8,463 bases of DNA from an uncultured Tolumonas sp. (lineage in GTDB: Bacteria; Pseudomonadota; Gammaproteobacteria; Enterobacterales; Aeromonadaceae): NCBI GenBank assembly GCA_903931645.1, contig CAIZDF010000448.1, positions 1-8,463 of the forward strand, written 5' to 3'. The translations under genes and the position numbers were made by a program. Position 1 is the stretch's first letter; every line of letters begins with the position of its first letter. The notes beneath the pieces were generated by a model. It saw nothing but the letters and a program-made list of their open reading frames with translations. It made no database searches and was not told the origin of the DNA. Below are positions 8,373-8,463 of the stretch, in pieces.

Positions 8373-8387
8373 ACCGTGTGATACGGT
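8373..8387. repeat. Short 5-bp inverted repeat inside the IS left end
   Basis: ACCGT (8373-8377) pairs with ACGGT (8383-8387) around a GTGAT loop. It lies between the GC-rich end hairpin and the tnpA leader. It could be a transposase-binding hairpin, but a five-pair stem can also arise by chance. Confidence 0.35.
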
Positions 8388-8391
8388 GACC

Positions 8392-8429
8392 TAGAAACTT
8401 CAATCTCGACCAAGAGATAGGAGTTTCTA
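8392..8429 (+). promoter_or_regulatory. RBS-sequestering leader hairpin of the IS transposase gene
   Basis: TAGAAACT (8392-8399) pairs with AGTTTCTA (8422-8429). The stem continues through a T8400-G8421 wobble and C8401-G8420, skips one A-A mismatch, and closes with ATCTC (8403-8407) on GAGAT (8414-8418) around a GACCAA loop. The Shine-Dalgarno AGGAG (8419-8423) lies entirely inside the stem, and the ATG follows at 8430. In IS200 a leader stem-loop is known to hide the ribosome binding site and keep transposase synthesis very low; the same arrangement is visible here. Confidence 0.75.
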
Positions 8430-8463
8430 ATGAAAGAATATCAGAGTCTGGCGCATACGAAAT
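8430..8463 (+). CDS. tnpA: IS200/IS605-family transposase TnpA, N-terminal 11 codons only
   Basis: The ATG at 8430 opens a frame reading MKEYQSLAHTK, cut by the window edge. The SLAHTK/R stretch is the usual start of IS200-type TnpA proteins, Y1 HUH transposases of about 150 residues that cut and join single-stranded DNA; in the family it is normally followed by W-C-YH. The catalytic HUH and tyrosine residues lie beyond the window. The start is fixed by AGGAG at 8419-8423, 6 bases upstream, which is held in a leader hairpin. Only the start is visible, so family is supported but completeness is unknown. Confidence 0.75.
   Translation, partial: MKEYQSLAHTK

Larger units (their letters stand above)
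8332..8463 (+). mobile_element. Left end of an IS200/IS605-family insertion sequence (right part outside window)
   Basis: Three things support this call: the YqgA-like frame is cut off here, a GC-rich perfect hairpin begins at 8339, and an IS200-type transposase start follows at 8430. IS200/IS605 elements move as single strands through a Y1 HUH transposase, have subterminal hairpins instead of terminal inverted repeats, and make no target duplication. All of this fits the absence of an obvious inverted-repeat tip. The exact boundary is uncertain by several bases: the last codon compatible with the family is at about 8330-8332, so the element starts between 8331 and 8339. Whether an accessory tnpB follows tnpA cannot be seen. 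Confidence 0.8.

Overview
The window reads as ordinary chromosomal DNA of a gammaproteobacterium. The broken gene at the right end closely resembles enterobacterial YqgA, the transposase start is IS200-like, and the envelope proteins are typical Gram-negative ones. Aeromonadales or a neighbouring order is my best guess; this is inference from protein style, not a search result.

Layout: positions 1 to 8023 hold seven tightly packed plus-strand genes. The first five form a complete TonB/ABC metal-chelate uptake set: the C-terminal barrel part of a TonB-dependent siderophore-type outer-membrane receptor (its 5' end lies outside the window), two FecCD-type inner-membrane permeases, a periplasmic binding protein and a FecE/FepC-type ATPase. 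These genes overlap by 1 to 25 bases, so they are very likely cotranscribed and translationally coupled. After a 48-base gap, the only one in the run, come two late corrin-pathway amidotransferases that overlap by 11 bases: cobyric acid synthase (CobQ/CbiP) and cobyrinate a,c-diamide synthase (CobB/CbiA).

Functionally, the receptor would capture a metal chelate at the cell surface, the binding protein would carry it across the periplasm, and the two permeases with the ATPase would move it into the cytoplasm. The last two enzymes amidate the corrin ring on the way to adenosylcobalamin. The protein signatures look like ferric-siderophore transport. The fixed linkage to two corrin amidotransferases leaves open that the cargo is a corrinoid, a cobalt chelate, or simply iron.

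The right end is different. A convergent minus-strand gene of the YqgA/DUF554 family keeps only its last 94 or so codons. It is interrupted by the left end of an IS200/IS605-family element whose tnpA begins at 8430 and runs off the window. That left end carries three nested or tandem stem-loops, one of which buries the tnpA ribosome binding site. No RNA gene, CRISPR array or riboswitch was recognised, and there is no gene-free stretch longer than about 100 bases.
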